From: Nitzschia sp. DOCU1
Taxonomy: Eukaryota; Bacillariophyta; Bacillariophyceae; Bacillariales; Bacillariaceae
Assembly (NCBI GenBank): GCA_951394045.1
Contig: OX595986.1
Span: 3,005,534 to 3,069,533 of the forward strand
Direction of reading: 5' to 3'
Length of the DNA stretch: 64,000 nucleotides
The notes under the pieces were generated by a model. The model saw nothing but the letters and a program-made list of their open reading frames with translations, was not told the DNA's origin and made no database searches. Below, one piece after another: positions 51,831 to 61,946 of this stretch. Position 1 is the first letter of the stretch; every line of letters begins with the position of its first letter. Both the position numbers and the translations under genes were made by a program.

Positions 51831-53570
51831 ATGAGATTTCTTCTTGCATGTATGCTTTGTGCACTTCTGGGCCCTTTCGACGCGGAGGGACTCGTCGTCC
51901 GAAATTTGAGTGGTCGCCCGCGAAACCGCCTGTCGACCATTAGGGCTGACGCCGTATCCACTTCCTCAAGTCAAGAAACGGAGGATGTGGGCCGACGACG
52001 GTCCAAAAGAGCCCGTATTCTTAACAAGATCGGTTTCAAATCTCTTGCCAAGGATCGGGCAGATATCAGAACGGAGGCAAAGAACAATCTGACTCCAAAG
52101 AAAGTATATGAAATCAAGACGGTCGATGAGCTAGAAGCTTATTTTGCGGACGATGCGGGCAGGTTTCGTCTCGACAACGGCGCTATAGATTATGATGACT
52201 TGTTGAAGGCACTTTCTGTAAAGGGTGATACGCAAATAATAGGATCTCCGGATCGACGCGACTACGTCCACCCCGTGGTTCATCTGTTGCACGAAAGAAA
52301 ACGAAACAATTCTAAATGCGTGGAAGGAGCAAGGCCAGATGGATGCAAAGTGGCGCTTGTCGTTGAAGGCGGGGGTATGAGAGGTTGTATTTCGGCAGGT
52401 ATGATATGCGCGCTTCATCATCTCGGGCTGAGAGATACTGTCGACGTAGTCTACGGATCTTCGGCCGGATCCCTTATCGGCGCATACTTTATCACTGGCC
52501 AACTGCCGTGGTTTGGACCTGAAGTTTACTATGACAAGCTGACTACGGCAGGGAAAGAATTCATTGACACCAAGCGTCTACTTCGGTCGCTCGGCTTTGG
52601 CCTGGTGGATCCTCGTCTGCTCCGCGATGTCTTGACGCGCCCAAGCAACGGAAAGCCCGTTTTGAACTTGCCTTTCCTACTTAAGAAGACAATGCAAGAA
52701 ACTAAACCGTTGAACTGGGAAATGTTTGCTGAGCGACAAAAGGTCCAGCCTCTGAAGGTTGTTGCATCTGCTCTGAAATCGGAGAAACCATTCATCATGG
52801 GGATGGAAGAAGGCCACTTCCAGACGCTGGATGAACTCAGCGACTGCATGCACGCGTCCTGCCTACTACCTGGCATTGCCGGCCCCGTAATGAATGCCAA
52901 AGTAAACAATTTGGACAGCCCGAAACCAAAGTTTGTTGTTCAGAACAATTTCGACGATCCTGACTACGAACCGCTTGGGGACGCGCTGGTCTATGGACCA
53001 ATTCCATACGAGGCTGCCTTTAACGATGGGGCTACCCATACGATCGTCATCCGATCTCGACCTGATGGTACAGATGTCACTGGAAAAGGAGGGTTATTCG
53101 AAAAGCTCATTTTCCGTCGCTTTTTCTTACGAAAGAACAAGCTGCCAAACATGTTTCAACGAATGACTCGACACCTGCACAAGAAATTATACGCCAAAAA
53201 TGTCATTGAGATGAATGAGTTGGCCTACTCAACACGGGACTATCGCGATACGTCCTCGCCACATGCCTTGACGATTGCGTTACCGCCCGGATCGGAAGAA
53301 GTGGCTAGGCTCGAAACCGGCCGAGAAGCAATATTTGACGGAGTACGCAGAGGATTTGCCAGGGCATACGACGCCTTAGTGGATGATCCGGCTGAGCGCG
53401 GCCGAGGTTATATCGTTGCACGACAATACTTCCCCGATGAAATCTTGGATTACGACCCCACGACTATTCAACGGGTCGACAATTCGGCATTCAGTACATA
53501 CTTGCAAGAGAGTAAGGTGACGCCAAAGTCATGGGGAAGTAGAAAAGAATACGAACAGTGGATAAAATAA
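51831..53570 (+). CDS. Patatin-like phospholipase with N-terminal signal peptide
   Basis: A single exon of 579 residues. The start is the ATG at 51831, whose product begins with a signal peptide (RFLLACMLCALLGPFDAEG); the open frame extends upstream to 51717 but that part is not conserved-looking. Patatin marks are VALVVEGGGMRGCISAGMI, with the oxyanion-hole GGGMRG at about 180-186, and VYGSSAGSLIGAYF with nucleophile Ser211. The catalytic Asp is most likely Asp384 in LGDALVYGPIPYEAAF, where the usual Asp-Gly pair is Asp-Ala. HASCLLPGIAGPV precedes it. Patatin-like enzymes release fatty acids from membrane or storage lipids. The residue after the predicted cleavage is not clearly aromatic, so secretory, ER or periplastid locations are all possible. 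Confidence 0.88.
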   Translation: MRFLLACMLCALLGPFDAEGLVVRNLSGRPRNRLSTIRADAVSTSSSQETEDVGRRRSKRARILNKIGFKSLAKDRADIRTEAKNNLTPKKVYEIKTVDELEAYFADDAGRFRLDNGAIDYDDLLKALSVKGDTQIIGSPDRRDYVHPVVHLLHERKRNNSKCVEGARPDGCKVALVVEGGGMRGCISAGMICALHHLGLRDTVDVVYGSSAGSLIGAYFITGQLPWFGPEVYYDKLTTAGKEFIDTKRLLRSLGFGLVDPRLLRDVLTRPSNGKPVLNLPFLLKKTMQETKPLNWEMFAERQKVQPLKVVASALKSEKPFIMGMEEGHFQTLDELSDCMHASCLLPGIAGPVMNAKVNNLDSPKPKFVVQNNFDDPDYEPLGDALVYGPIPYEAAFNDGATHTIVIRSRPDGTDVTGKGGLFEKLIFRRFFLRKNKLPNMFQRMTRHLHKKLYAKNVIEMNELAYSTRDYRDTSSPHALTIALPPGSEEVARLETGREAIFDGVRRGFARAYDALVDDPAERGRGYIVARQYFPDEILDYDPTTIQRVDNSAFSTYLQESKVTPKSWGSRKEYEQWIK

Positions 53571-53876
53571 GTAACAATAATAACATCTCAACCATATCCC
53601 CAAGTATTTTGGGCCCTAGATAGGTATTAGTGGCATCAAAAAGTGACTATCTAGAGGCGTTTTTCTGGCACCAACCGCTTGCTTCGTTTGTTGCATCCGA
53701 AGGCCTCTAGCATGCTGATTGCTGATATTATTATTACTGTTGTGCTTATTTGGACGTTGTCAAGATCCCTTTGCATGGGTCGTCCAGCAAAGTCAATCCT
53801 TTAGCCCATTGCTTGAGTGATCCATCCCCCGCGATGTTATTAGGCAGAGCTGTTCGCGCAACAAACAAAATAAAAT
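53571..53876. other. Spacer between the patatin-like gene and tRNA-Ser
   Basis: About 305 bp, A/T-rich around 53725. It holds the downstream side of the patatin-like gene. The minus-strand tRNA ends toward this side and is followed by short T runs. Confidence 0.4.
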
Positions 53877-53958
53877 CGACGACGGAAGGATTCGAACCTT
53901 CGCGTTCAAAGAACACAAGATTAGCAATCTTGCGCCTTAACCACTCGGCCACGTCGTC
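53877..53958 (-). tRNA. tRNA-Ser (anticodon GCU)
   Basis: 82 nt on the minus strand. The acceptor arms GACGACG and CGTCGTC pair fully, the discriminator is G, the anticodon stem CAAGA/TCTTG closes the loop TTGCTAA with anticodon GCT (codons AGC/AGU), and the T arm is GAAGG-TTCGAAT-CCTTC. A long variable arm, as expected for serine, lies between. ATTTTATTTT follows as a Pol III stop. Confidence 0.95.
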
Positions 53959-54244
53959 CATACGCCTGCTTGTTTTTGTATATTACTTAAACATTGAAAA
54001 AAACGTTATGGCGAACCACGGCGAATGAGAAGATTACTTGCAGAAAAATCTGATGTCCCGTGTGTTCTGTTCCTTCATTCACCCTGTCAACGAATGCCTT
54101 CTTGATTGATGTGTCGATACGGTAGGACTTCAATTGATGGGAACGCTTCACTCCAGCTGACACCGTTTGTCGACGGGATATTCTTGTCGTGAGCAATGAC
54201 ATGGTCATTTTATGCCGATAATACCAACTTTTTCGACGACCACA

Positions 54245-55830
54245 ATGTCCACTGCAAACGAACTAATCCATGAGGCCACATCCACCGCTGGTAAGCGCTA
54301 GTGGGAAAATCGCGTGTCATTCCTATCATGGGCCGCTAATTTTGAATTGTTGTGTTGCTCCACCAGATCCTTATCGTGGCCAGGGAACAGTCTACCTTCA
54401 TCTTGGGCGTAGCGGCGGTCAAAATCATTCGTCAAAAAAATCGAATCCAACTGGAGCTGTAGTGGTTCCAATCAGCCTCGCCACAACGTTTCAACAGGCT
54501 GTTCCTGGTCAGCCGACGGCGCCCGATGATCCTGATAGCTTTGGCTTGGGATACGAGTATAGCAGAACAGGTACGTTTCTCTCAATTTGGACCTGACGCC
54601 AAGGTTACAATCGAACAAACATTTCATTTTAAACTTACCATTTGTTTTCAGGGAATCCAACTCGAGGCGCTTTCGAACGAGCCGTTGCGGCAGCCGAACA
54701 TGCTACATACTGTGTCGCCTTTGCCTCTGGATCAGCAGCAACCTCAGCCGTCGTTCATCTCCTGAATAACGGAGATCATATCCTTTGTGTAGACGATGTT
54801 TATGGGGGCACGCAAAGATACTTTCGCCGTATTGTCCAGCCGTCGAATGGGATCGAGATTGAGTTTGTGGATATGAACAAAGACAATATTCCCTTTCATG
54901 AAAATACAAAACTACTGTGGCTGGAAACTCCTACCAATCCGACTCTGAAAGTTACGGACATTGCCCGCGTGGCAAGCTTGACAAAGGCGCGGAATGGGTG
55001 CATTCTAGCTGTGGACAATACCTTTTGCTCCCCGTACTTTCAGAATCCTTTGGATCATGGCGCAGATTTGGTTGTTCATTCGGTGACAAAGTATATCGGT
55101 GGACACTCGGACGTTGTGATGGGCGTTGTTTGCACGAACAACGAGGAATTGTACACTCGTTTGCGTTTTATTCAAAACGGAATTGGAGCGGTGCCATCGC
55201 CGTTTGATTGTTTCCTAGCTCATCGTGGCCTGAAGACTCTACATGTACGTATGGAGGCGGCAGCAAGGTAAGATGGTTTTGATTGTTTGCAATTCGTCGT
55301 CCAGAATCTTCGTTTGGCTGAGACCTTACTGCCTCTGACCTGTTTGTAGGAATGCCTATGCGATTGCATTGTTCCTAGAGAACCACAAAGCTGTCAAGCG
55401 CGTTCTGTACCCCGGCCTTCCATCACATCCACAACATGAGATTGCCAAGAAACAGCAACATGGTTTTGGGGCGATGATAACGTTCTACTGCGTTGGTGGG
55501 AAAGAACAGTCTGGAACGACCCTTCAAAGCGTGAGTCTAACGTCGAGCGTGCTGCCATCAGCGACGAGCGACGACTGTTTAGGTCTTCTCACGTCATTCT
55601 TTTCAACTTGCAATGTACAGTTACGTGTTTTTGCTCTGGCAGAGTCCCTGGGAGCTGTGGAATCATTGGCTGAATCTCCTGCGCACATGACCCACGCGAG
55701 TGTACCGGATGATCAGCGGGCTCTTCTCGGCATTGATGATACATTGATCCGTCTGTCGGTTGGAATAGAAAGTTGCCAGGATTTGATTGACGATCTGGAC
55801 TCGGCTTTGAACGCTGCTCTAGAAAAATGA
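54245..55830 (+). CDS. Cystathionine gamma-lyase-type PLP enzyme
   Basis: Five exons, 54245-54290, 54367-54570, 54652-55267, 55350-55530 and 55621-55830, give 418 residues. The family marks are VVPISLATTFQQ, YEYSRTGNPTRGAFE (joined over intron 2), FASGSAATSAVVHLL, DDVYGGTQRYF, WLETPTNPTLKVTDI, AVDNTFCSPYFQNPLDHGAD, and SVTKYIGGHSDVVMG with the PLP-binding Lys230. The last exon holds LAESLGAVESLAESPAHMTH. Cys/Met-metabolism enzymes of this type cleave cystathionine to cysteine or make it from cysteine; HMTHASVP with the overall pattern favours gamma-lyase over gamma-synthase, with moderate certainty. There is no targeting signal, so it is probably cytosolic. The last intron is 90 nt with no stop in frame, so its retention would add 30 residues. 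Confidence 0.9.
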
Positions 55831-56349
55831 GGGATCGCAAACTTGACGACGCGGTGAGGGCAAAACACGACAAGATGTTTCTTTCGCGAACCGATTGCGA
55901 TGAAGTCACTGAAAAATATCTTAGAGTGTATCATTTAGAATTCTACTGCATTATTTGTTGGCCTCTGTGGGCTCTACTCTACAGTAGCTGCAGGTAGTTG
56001 GAGAGAGCCACACGCCAGGATAAGATTGACTCGTTCGACCAAATCTTTCGAAGTCGAATTGAAGGCCAAAAGATACGAGAGATTTTGGCGTGCCGATAAT
56101 TGGAAAAAAGATCTTGGCCATGACACCACAATCGAATATTTGGTATTGGCATCCTCCTGCAGCCGTTTCTGAACGTCCCTTACACCACTGTAACAGGTCA
56201 TTCCATTTCACACATCCAAGTAATGGTGGCCTATCTGTGGTAGAAAGTGTCCTACGACTCTAAGAATACCCACCCCATTTCTCATTGACACGGACTATTT
56301 TTGGTACATCAAAGCCACTTCCCAAAGGCGCACTATCACTGTTTCGAAC
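55831..56349. other. Spacer upstream of the HDAC-family gene
   Basis: About 520 bp. No domain-bearing frame, repeat or RNA gene was recognised. Confidence 0.4.
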
Positions 56350-57726
56350 ATGTTTGGCCGGCCAGCGTTTTTGCGGGTCCTTGTGGTTGCACTCGGATTT
56401 CCTTCCTTCGGGACAACCCTCGCATTCTTGGGCTCGTCGAATGGCCGCTCGTCGCCCTCGGGATTGGCACCTCGGACTTGGCTTCAGGGTACCAGCCCAC
56501 TGGACGATCCGGCCTTCCAGTTCTCTCCTATCTCATTGAAACACCTGGAAAATACAGAGCTGGCTGATGACTATTCTCGACCCTGGACAGAAACCAAAAT
56601 CAAGGCGCTTGCGACGGGCATGGCTGTGGGTGCTGTCTTGGGCATCGGCGGTGAAATCCTTTTTCAAAATCTACTGGGCGTCGACAAAACTTTTGTTATA
56701 TGGGGAGGTCTTGGAATCGGTGCTGGTTGGTTCCTAGGTGGAGGGCAAGAAGTGGCGGCAGCAGAGAAGCCTATCAATGGAGGGTACGACCGTAAACTGA
56801 TTGCGGATAGGCCAAGTCGGCTGCAAAGTGTTCTGAATTCAATCACCGAACGGCAGCAGAAAGGAGCAATATTGTTGGATTCGTCGTCCACCACCAGTCG
56901 AGATCTATCAAAAGCAAGATTGTACGCGGAAAGAGTCCATACGACAGAGTATCTGGATATGCTAGAATCCAAGTGCAGCGCCGCTGACCGGCCTCAACGA
57001 TTGAATCCGGTTTATTCCCGAACTCTCATCGACCAACATTCGTATTCAGCTGCATTGAATGCAGTCGCCGATTGGATGGAAAGTGTCGACAGAGCCCTCC
57101 AGGGAAAGCCCAAGTTTGCTTTGGTGCGACCGCCGAGCCATCATGCGTGTCGTTCCAAAGGCATGGGTGGTTGCCTAGTGAACAGTGCTGCTATCGCCGC
57201 AGTCTATGCATTAGACCAGCCGAACATCCGGTCGGTTGCCATCCTTGACATTGATGCTCATCACGGCAACGGCATCGCCCATTGTGTACAAGATATTCCT
57301 GGTATTCGATATTGCTCCCTTCACGAAGATGCCTCTAGTGGATTCTTGGGTCGTGCCCGCGATGATCCCGAAGATCCGCGATCGGCATCCTCTGACGACC
57401 AGGGACCGCTGGGGAATATTTTGAATGTGAATTTACCCTCAGGAACAACATGGGAGAATGGCTATCGCGCAGCTCTCGAAGAACAAGCTATCCCATTCTT
57501 GTTGGGAAACAAGCCTGATATTTTACTAGTTGCAGCTGGCTTTGACGCATTGGATGCTGATCTCACGAGTCGGCTAAGGCTTCAGCCCTCTGATTTTAGA
57601 GAAATCTCGCGTATACTCAAGGATAAATTTGGAACTCGCGTCGCCTTTGGACTGGAGGGTGGGTACTGTTGGCAGGGAGGGGAGCTGAGCGAAGCAATCC
57701 TATCTTTTGTAGAGCCTTGGCGGTGA
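56350..57726 (+). CDS. Plastid-directed histone-deacetylase-family enzyme
   Basis: A single exon of 458 residues from the ATG at 56350. The signal peptide ends in TTLAF-LGSS, a plastid-type cleavage site, and a transit-like region follows. Two hydrophobic segments lie at about 82-125 (LATGMAVGAVLGIGG; FVIWGGLGIGAGWFLGG) before the catalytic domain. That domain has the class II HDAC / acetylpolyamine amidohydrolase set: RPPSHHAC with His264 and His265, AILDIDAHHGNG with zinc ligands Asp302 and His304, AAGFDALDAD with Asp399 and LEGGYCWQGG with Tyr439. All catalytic residues are present, so a zinc-dependent deacetylase is likely. Plastids have no histones; targets could be acetylated plastid proteins or polyamines, as suggested for the plant HDA14 type. 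Location is inferred from the leader. Confidence 0.88.
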   Translation: MFGRPAFLRVLVVALGFPSFGTTLAFLGSSNGRSSPSGLAPRTWLQGTSPLDDPAFQFSPISLKHLENTELADDYSRPWTETKIKALATGMAVGAVLGIGGEILFQNLLGVDKTFVIWGGLGIGAGWFLGGGQEVAAAEKPINGGYDRKLIADRPSRLQSVLNSITERQQKGAILLDSSSTTSRDLSKARLYAERVHTTEYLDMLESKCSAADRPQRLNPVYSRTLIDQHSYSAALNAVADWMESVDRALQGKPKFALVRPPSHHACRSKGMGGCLVNSAAIAAVYALDQPNIRSVAILDIDAHHGNGIAHCVQDIPGIRYCSLHEDASSGFLGRARDDPEDPRSASSDDQGPLGNILNVNLPSGTTWENGYRAALEEQAIPFLLGNKPDILLVAAGFDALDADLTSRLRLQPSDFREISRILKDKFGTRVAFGLEGGYCWQGGELSEAILSFVEPWR

Positions 57727-57920
57727 CGGTAGTACTAGCAGCCGAGAAACCTGGTACTTTCGCATAACCTAGTAGTACCAGCAAACATACAATTGATGGT
57801 ATCATACCCCCTTGTCTATCAGTTATTTGTACATGCATGTATATTTGGTTGCCAACCCCTTCATTCCTGACAACACGTCGAGCTCAAAAGCTGCAGCAAA
57901 CCGTTTGCTGCCTCAAATTT

Positions 57921-59060
57921 CTATGTCACGACGGGTGTCACGGTGATGCGTGTTAGACAGTGGGCCACAGTACCAACCGCCAGAGTCCGGGACTTTGTCT
58001 TGAAAGTGCGAGGACTTTTGATGGGTGCCGGTATCTTGCTCTCGTCCTTCTTGTGAACAGCATGCAAAACTAGCGGATCTCCTGCCGGCTGCGGGGGAAT
58101 GGAAACAGTTTTGTGTTGCACATCATCATACAAGCAATGGAAGGGGACTTCTTTGACAAACCATTCCCCGTCCACAACGGGGCTGAGCTTGCCATTCTTG
58201 AGAAGGTTCGTTTGCGCCTGATCCTCTTCAATATGAACGGATACGGCAGCCTCCTTAGCCTTGGTTCCCTTGACAATCACAAATTTTTCCCGAGTCTCGG
58301 GATCCAAGAAAGGCTTGACACAATTATAGATCCCCTGCAACACATAGTTCAAATCCAATACAATCAAGTTCTTTAGACGCCCCGGATAGTAAGCCTGCAT
58401 GATACTGATTCCCATCTTCATAGCCTTGATGGAGGGACTGGCAGAGTGCTTGCAATCCAGCACAGCCACCATCCTATCTCTTCGACCGGACGTCAATGCT
58501 TCCGTGGTAGCAGCACAACGCTCAATCGTATAAATCAAAACGTCTACAAATGCCTGCGGATCGTCTCCCTGCTGCTTCCGGGGCATCGCCACCCACACCG
58601 CGTTCTTCTGCCGATCCTGACCGCGGATAATCATAGCCTGAACGTCACGATTCTCCTTGGTGATACGATCCCGACGTGCTTTCGCAAGTTTGTCGTCTTC
58701 TTCGTCATCATATACAAAGTCTTCTTGCATGCAAGTCTTGAATACATGCGTTCGATTCTCTAGGTGAAACTTGAGTGTCGCCTGAAGCAACCCCAGGGCC
58801 ACTTCCACATTATCAATTCCGTCCAAGTGACGATAGGCCTCTCTCATAGCAGTGGCAAAACGAATCTCGTTAGTCAGAAGATGTGGGTACCGCAGAGTTG
58901 CAACAAAGTAAGCATTCGATCGCAGCGCCGATTGCTCCAATTCTTCCTCAGAAAGTTGCTCTGCCACTCTTCGACTATCCAGTTGCTCAGGAGCCACCGA
59001 CAAGGCTATATACGTTTCAAAGATCTTGCGGCATTCATGCTCTGACAACATTGTCATCAT
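57921..59060 (-). CDS. CRAL-TRIO (Sec14-like) lipid-binding protein, copy 1
   Basis: A single exon of 379 residues from the ATG at 59058-59060. The N-terminal helical part (about 1-110) precedes a CRAL-TRIO-like lobe at about 135-300: DVQAMIIRGQDRQKNAVWVAM, DVLIYTIERCAATTEALTSG, MVAVLDCKHSASPS, IMQAYYPGRLKNLIVLDLNYVLQG (split here) and FLDPETREKFVIV. The motif YYPGRLK, usually YPERL, is the core of the family and lines the lipid gate. Such proteins carry phosphoinositides, tocopherol or retinoids between membranes. A related gene lies about 1 kb downstream in this window (60041-61332), same strand. No targeting signal is seen. The ligand is unknown. Confidence 0.82.
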   Translation of the reverse strand: MMTMLSEHECRKIFETYIALSVAPEQLDSRRVAEQLSEEELEQSALRSNAYFVATLRYPHLLTNEIRFATAMREAYRHLDGIDNVEVALGLLQATLKFHLENRTHVFKTCMQEDFVYDDEEDDKLAKARRDRITKENRDVQAMIIRGQDRQKNAVWVAMPRKQQGDDPQAFVDVLIYTIERCAATTEALTSGRRDRMVAVLDCKHSASPSIKAMKMGISIMQAYYPGRLKNLIVLDLNYVLQGIYNCVKPFLDPETREKFVIVKGTKAKEAAVSVHIEEDQAQTNLLKNGKLSPVVDGEWFVKEVPFHCLYDDVQHKTVSIPPQPAGDPLVLHAVHKKDESKIPAPIKSPRTFKTKSRTLAVGTVAHCLTRITVTPVVT

Positions 59061-60040
59061 GAAAGCACAGTTTGAAAAGAAAAAACACTAATAGAAAGGA
59101 ATGAATGACTAGTTGAAGTACAAACGAAGGGAGAGAGTTTTGGTGTTTTTGTCACTATTCATCCGCAACAACGTGATAGGAAATGAAAAAGTGACCGGCG
59201 GGATCGATGGCATAACGCTCACGTGGTCTGGTCGTAACGAAGAAAACCGATGGGCCCGTGGTCGCCAGCCTGCGATGACACGCCTTCCTCGCTCGGCAGT
59301 ATGTATGATACAGTAGTCCAGGAACGCAAAAGCGGCTACAGGATATCGTGGGTCCTGTTAGAATTTCCGATGAACAAAAATGAGGAGAAATGACGATATC
59401 CCGAGTCTCAAGTGAGTTCGCAAGGCCAGATTCGCCGGCAAAAGTGCTATCCCCAACAAGACCCCAATCGGAGGTACCAGGTACGATGACTCGACTCGTG
59501 GAAACTAAAAATTGGGCTATGTGGGAATTGGTACATATTGGTGTTGATGGCCAACAATGGCCTTGTGACAACGCCAACGCGGAACAATGGGTTCGCTTCA
59601 ACAACCTCCGGGCACAAGATGTATGCGTTTGGATAGGCAGCTCGCCAAGGTAGAGCAATAGCATGACCCGCGAGGTTTGACTATATCTGCATCAGCTATG
59701 AGGTTACCCAAACCTAGTTCCACTAGAGATCCGACCTCCTATTAGCCCGTCAGACACAAGGTCGGCGGCATTTTGTTCTGAATGCTTACTTCTAGGTACG
59801 TCGGAAGGAAAAACTTCTTCTATTACTGTTCTTGTCGGGAGTGTGCGCAGACTGCTATGGAAATGTCGATGGCAACAAGTTAGTCTTCCATACGTCTTAG
59901 TATTTGTCTACTGTTTTTACTATTCGAGGTCATATCTGCGTGTGTTTATAAAGTTTACTGTCTGCGGTGGCATTGTTGCAATGTCTGGTTGGGTATCGGT
60001 ATTAACACTGGTGTATACATGTTGAACATGGCACAAATAA
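59061..60040. other. Spacer between the two CRAL-TRIO genes
   Basis: About 980 bp. A minus-strand open frame at 59155-59664 has no recognisable domain and biased composition. One TACCAGGTAC word is at 59475-59484. The promoter of copy 1 should be at the left and the 3' end of copy 2 at the right. Confidence 0.45.
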
Positions 60041-61332
60041 TTAAAAGATCGACACGGACGAGATAGTGTTCCAAACAGAAGTTGTCAGGGAAGCGACCTC
60101 CTCGGGTGCTGTAATCGATACTTGGTGCATCTTCTCTTCTTCCAGTTCAATGGGCCTTTCACACTTTACGTCATCATACAATCCATAAAAGGGGACATCC
60201 TCCAAGAAATGGTCGAGGCTCACCGGCGAATCGAGCTTTGCCTGTTTGAGTAGCAATGGTGTGGCATTTTGCCTCTCAATCATAGCACCAAATACTGTTT
60301 GTTTTTCCTCCTATATAATAAAATGTTCCACCAAAGGCGATCGACAGAAACAGTCGAGAGCTGAGAACCTGCGGAGAAAGCAATGCACGCGCCTTTCACA
60401 CTGTGGAGCCTACTTACAATCCCAGTTGCCCACTTAATCCGTTCCGTGATAGTGGTGGATAGAAACGGTGTAATCATCTTTAACAGACCCCGCAACCAGA
60501 ATGGAGGCTCGACCATAACCACCACGCCCAAACGTTCTGGAAATGTCTTTTGAAGCAACATTGCAGCATTCAATTGCATTTGATAAGGAGGAGCATTTCC
60601 CGAGTCGAATCCATTGTAATCATAGACTGCTATACTGCGCTCTTGCGTGCCCAAGGAACAAAATTCGGTCGCCGCCGTGCTTCGTTCCGCCATGTAGACT
60701 TGTGTCAAAATGTACGACTCTTCCGTAGCCCCCGTTTTGACGCGAGGAAATTTGATCATGATGGTTCGGTTGTTCTTGTCATGACCCCGCATCACATTGT
60801 ATTGCCTCGACATGTCCGCTCGGATCAATTCCACCATTTCCTTGGCCCGTGGCAAATCTTCGTCCGGAATATCCGATTGGCTACTACTAAAGCACACGCG
60901 CAACAAATCTAGCTTTTGTTCCTGTCAAACCGAGTACAGTACAGCAGTGAAACACGATCCTCTAAAGTCAGAAAGAAGTATTGGGTGGGGTTTGCTCTCC
61001 TTCAACGATACTCTTACTTTTCGATATTCCAGAGACTCGATCATATTCTTGAGACCGTTGTCATAGTCGCCCATGTAGTTTAGATGACGCCTAGCTTCGC
61101 GCATTGCCATGGCAATTTTGACCTCCTCGCTGGGAGCAGACTCGGGTGATCGGGAGAGGTACCAATAGGCGTAGGACGTATTGGCAGCATGGACCACGAG
61201 ATCTTCCGGAAGCGCTTCCACCATTCGTCGGCAGGACTCCTTTTCCGCGTCGTCCGCAAAGGGCTCGGGCGATGCTAGACATTTCTGGAATGTAGCATGC
61301 AAGTCCTTGCTCTTTTCTGCAAACGAAGTCAT
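60041..61332 (-). CDS. CRAL-TRIO (Sec14-like) lipid-binding protein, copy 2
   Basis: Three exons, 60041-60310, 60418-60921 and 61018-61332, give 362 residues; both introns (107 and 96 nt) are in phase 0. The 3' site of the second intron is the tatag before GAGGAAAAACAAAC, as the cag 18 bp later would break the frame. The start is the ATG at 61330-61332. Domain marks are NVMRGHDKNNRTIMIKFPRV, ILTQVYMAERSTAATEF, RSIAVYDYNGFDSG, AAMLLQKTFPERLGVVVMVEPPF (split here) and FLSTTITERIKWATG. The canonical FPERL motif is intact. It shares its layout, including EVKIAMAMREARRHL against IRFATAMREAYRHL, with copy 1, so they are diverged paralogues. The ligand is unknown. Confidence 0.85.
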
Positions 61333-61946
61333 CTTGCAATTGTTCTTGACTCTCCAAGTACTATACACCGATAGGATGAATGGCAACAATGTGTGGATCA
61401 AGTTGCAAGAACCCTGTTGAACAAGACTTGCGTGCGACCCTGTGGAGTTTTTCAAAAATGCCCGATGAAGTGTTTGTCGATGACGATGCTTCGGCCATTC
61501 CATGTGCCACAAATGCTTTGGTTTTCAGTACTTAGGCAGAAAAATATGCTTACTTAAGCAAATGGCGCGCCAGCGTGCCTCCAGTGCCATTATATTTCGA
61601 CCGTCCGTTGCGTGTCACACCTGCTCTGCGTTCACTCTTGTCAACCGAAATGAGGCTGGCCTGGCTCGTCCAACCAACGACAACGATGAACCTAAAATGG
61701 CGAATCATGCCTCGTGGCGAACGCAGGCCAAACGGCCAAACGCGGGGAAAAGCCAACCACCTCATTTTCGAGATGCCCCATCCTCTCTCTGCTGCAACTG
61801 CTGCAGTCGATGATGCGACAAGGCGACGAAATCCTTGTATGATATCATAGTTGCAAACGTACCGTATTTCTATTCACTATCGCTGGCCAAGAAGCCACTT
61901 GTCAAAAGTTAGAATCGGCAGAGTTTTCCTTTGGTGATTTTGCGAA
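61333..61946. other. Divergent promoter region of CRAL-TRIO copy 2 and the PPR-like gene
   Basis: About 610 bp between divergent ATGs. Short frames without domains only. Confidence 0.4.

Noticed and set aside
59155..59664. Minus-strand open frame of 169 codons between the CRAL-TRIO genes
   Set aside because: No domain, unusual composition and no splice context; probably a chance frame.
60292..60294. cag as acceptor of the second intron of CRAL-TRIO copy 2
   Set aside because: It breaks the reading phase; the tatag at 60311-60312 keeps it.
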